Part shown: in pieces, positions 63,550 to 64,000 of the stretch
Position numbering within the stretch: position 1 is the first letter of the stretch
Layout: every line of letters starts with the position of its first letter
Source: Allorhodopirellula heiligendammensis
Lineage (GTDB): Bacteria > Planctomycetota > Planctomycetia > Pirellulales > Pirellulaceae
Assembly (NCBI RefSeq): GCF_007860105.1
Contig: NZ_SJPU01000002.1
Span: 1,663,739 to 1,727,738 of the forward strand
Length of the DNA stretch: 64,000 nucleotides
Direction: 5' to 3'
Notes under the pieces: model-generated
The model's input: only the letters and a program-made list of their open reading frames with translations
What the model was told of the DNA's origin: nothing
Databases searched by the model: none
Translations under genes and position numbers: made by a program

Positions 63550-64000
63550 TCAGCGCCGCGAATGGATCATCCTCGCAATCGTCCGCTCATCGGCGGTGGC
63601 CTGCTCACGCTGTAGCTGCAGTTGATTGTAAGCCACAGACTGTTTTTCACGCAGTCGTTCGAGCCGTTTGACTTCCGCTTCGGCTTCAATCAGGCGTTCC
63701 CGTCGTTGTTCGAGTTCAGCTTCGAGTTGTTTTCGAGTCGATCCAAGCGTGTCTTGATCATCGGCAAGTTGCCGATCGTAGCGGGCCTCGTGGCGTAGGC
63801 GGTCGACAGAAATATGAACATCGGTCGCGAACCGACCAGCTGCGGCAGATCGGAGTTCATCTCGCTGTTGTTGCAAGTGATCGATCTTTTCCTGAGTATC
63901 GTTGATCGCGGTGTGAGTTTCGGTGAGTTCGCGGATCAGCTCGTTGCGCTGCTGACGCTGGAGGACGAGTAGCGATTCAAAACGAAAGTGAAAGGACGTC
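63550..64000 (-). CDS. fliJ: Flagellar export protein FliJ (N-terminal end at window edge)
   Basis: 149 codons in frame to the window edge. The N-terminus reads SFHFRFESLLVLQRQQRNE, the FliJ signature (charged helix with F-RF-SLL), then a continuous coiled coil to the end (LEAELEQRRERLIEAEAEVK). FliJ is a central component of the flagellar type III export ATPase complex. It suggests that a flagellar operon continues beyond the window and that the organism is motile, as planctomycete swarmers are. The start codon lies one or two codons outside. Confidence 0.8.
   Translation of the reverse strand, partial: TSFHFRFESLLVLQRQQRNELIRELTETHTAINDTQEKIDHLQQQRDELRSAAAGRFATDVHISVDRLRHEARYDRQLADDQDTLGSTRKQLEAELEQRRERLIEAEAEVKRLERLREKQSVAYNQLQLQREQATADERTIARMIHSRR

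Noticed and set aside
1-64000. CRISPR array, tRNA or rRNA genes
   Set aside because: I saw no regularly spaced identical repeats of 24-40 bp with unique spacers, no typical tRNA T-arm with matching acceptor stem, and no rRNA-like sequence. The tandem repeats found are inside genes or belong to RAYT ends.

Overview
The window reads as chromosomal DNA of a planctomycete of the Pirellulaceae, most like Rhodopirellula or a close relative. The reasons are: two sets of planctomycete-type cytochrome c/DUF genes (DUF1549-DUF1553 with DUF1501, and DUF1587/1592/1588/1585 with DUF1552), many secreted proteins with no family outside that phylum, a PEP-CTERM protein, and a split ribosomal operon lacking rpsD and rpmJ. 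Genes are dense, lie on both strands, and often overlap by 4 bp (ATGA or GTGA). I recognise no rRNA, tRNA or CRISPR array.

Layout. 1-2.8 kb: the 5' part of a membrane sensor kinase and a PEP-CTERM protein. 2.8-5.6 kb (minus): rpsM-rpsK-rpoA-rplQ, closed by a clean intrinsic terminator. 6.0-9.9 kb (plus): rpmF-fabD-fabG-acpP-fabF, a fatty acid synthesis cluster without plsX or fabH. 10-18.8 kb: argH, tadA, hisN-type phosphatase, a rhomboid protease, a VanZ-like protein and several secreted or hypothetical proteins. 18.9-23.6 kb (minus): a tightly coupled three-gene operon of an HscC-type Hsp70, a membrane protein of unknown function and a membrane-anchored J-like protein whose HPD motif is replaced by KPE. 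23.9-28.6 kb: a DUF1549/DUF1553 cytochrome protein with a LamG-like insert, plus DUF1501. 28.7-37.8 kb: secreted proteins, a long low-complexity protein split by a one-base frameshift, a Pro-rich lipoprotein and an AsmA/TamB-like protein. 37.9-44.2 kb (minus): RecQ followed by a hybrid sensor kinase with two receivers and an HPt domain. 44.4-49.7 kb: a second cytochrome/DUF1552 set with a third ankyrin gene in the same operon.

49.7-54.8 kb is a graveyard of mobile DNA. It holds an IS66 tail, a REP-associated tyrosine transposase (RAYT) flanked by 29-bp inverted repeats, a methyltransferase, an msrB remnant, an ISAs1-type tail, a 182-bp copy of the end of the first RAYT element, a second RAYT with a different set of inverted and tandem repeats, a YD-repeat/dockerin remnant and a frameshifted sulfotransferase-like gene. 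54.9-64 kb returns to core genes: an HtrA protease with an unusually long terminator hairpin, a small membrane protein overlapping cimA (citramalate synthase), valS with two unusual insertions, an SGNH hydrolase and the start of fliJ at the window edge.

The most interesting signals are the HscC-type chaperone operon with a degenerate J domain, and the two nested RAYT elements that each carry their own end sequences and sit against transposase tails.
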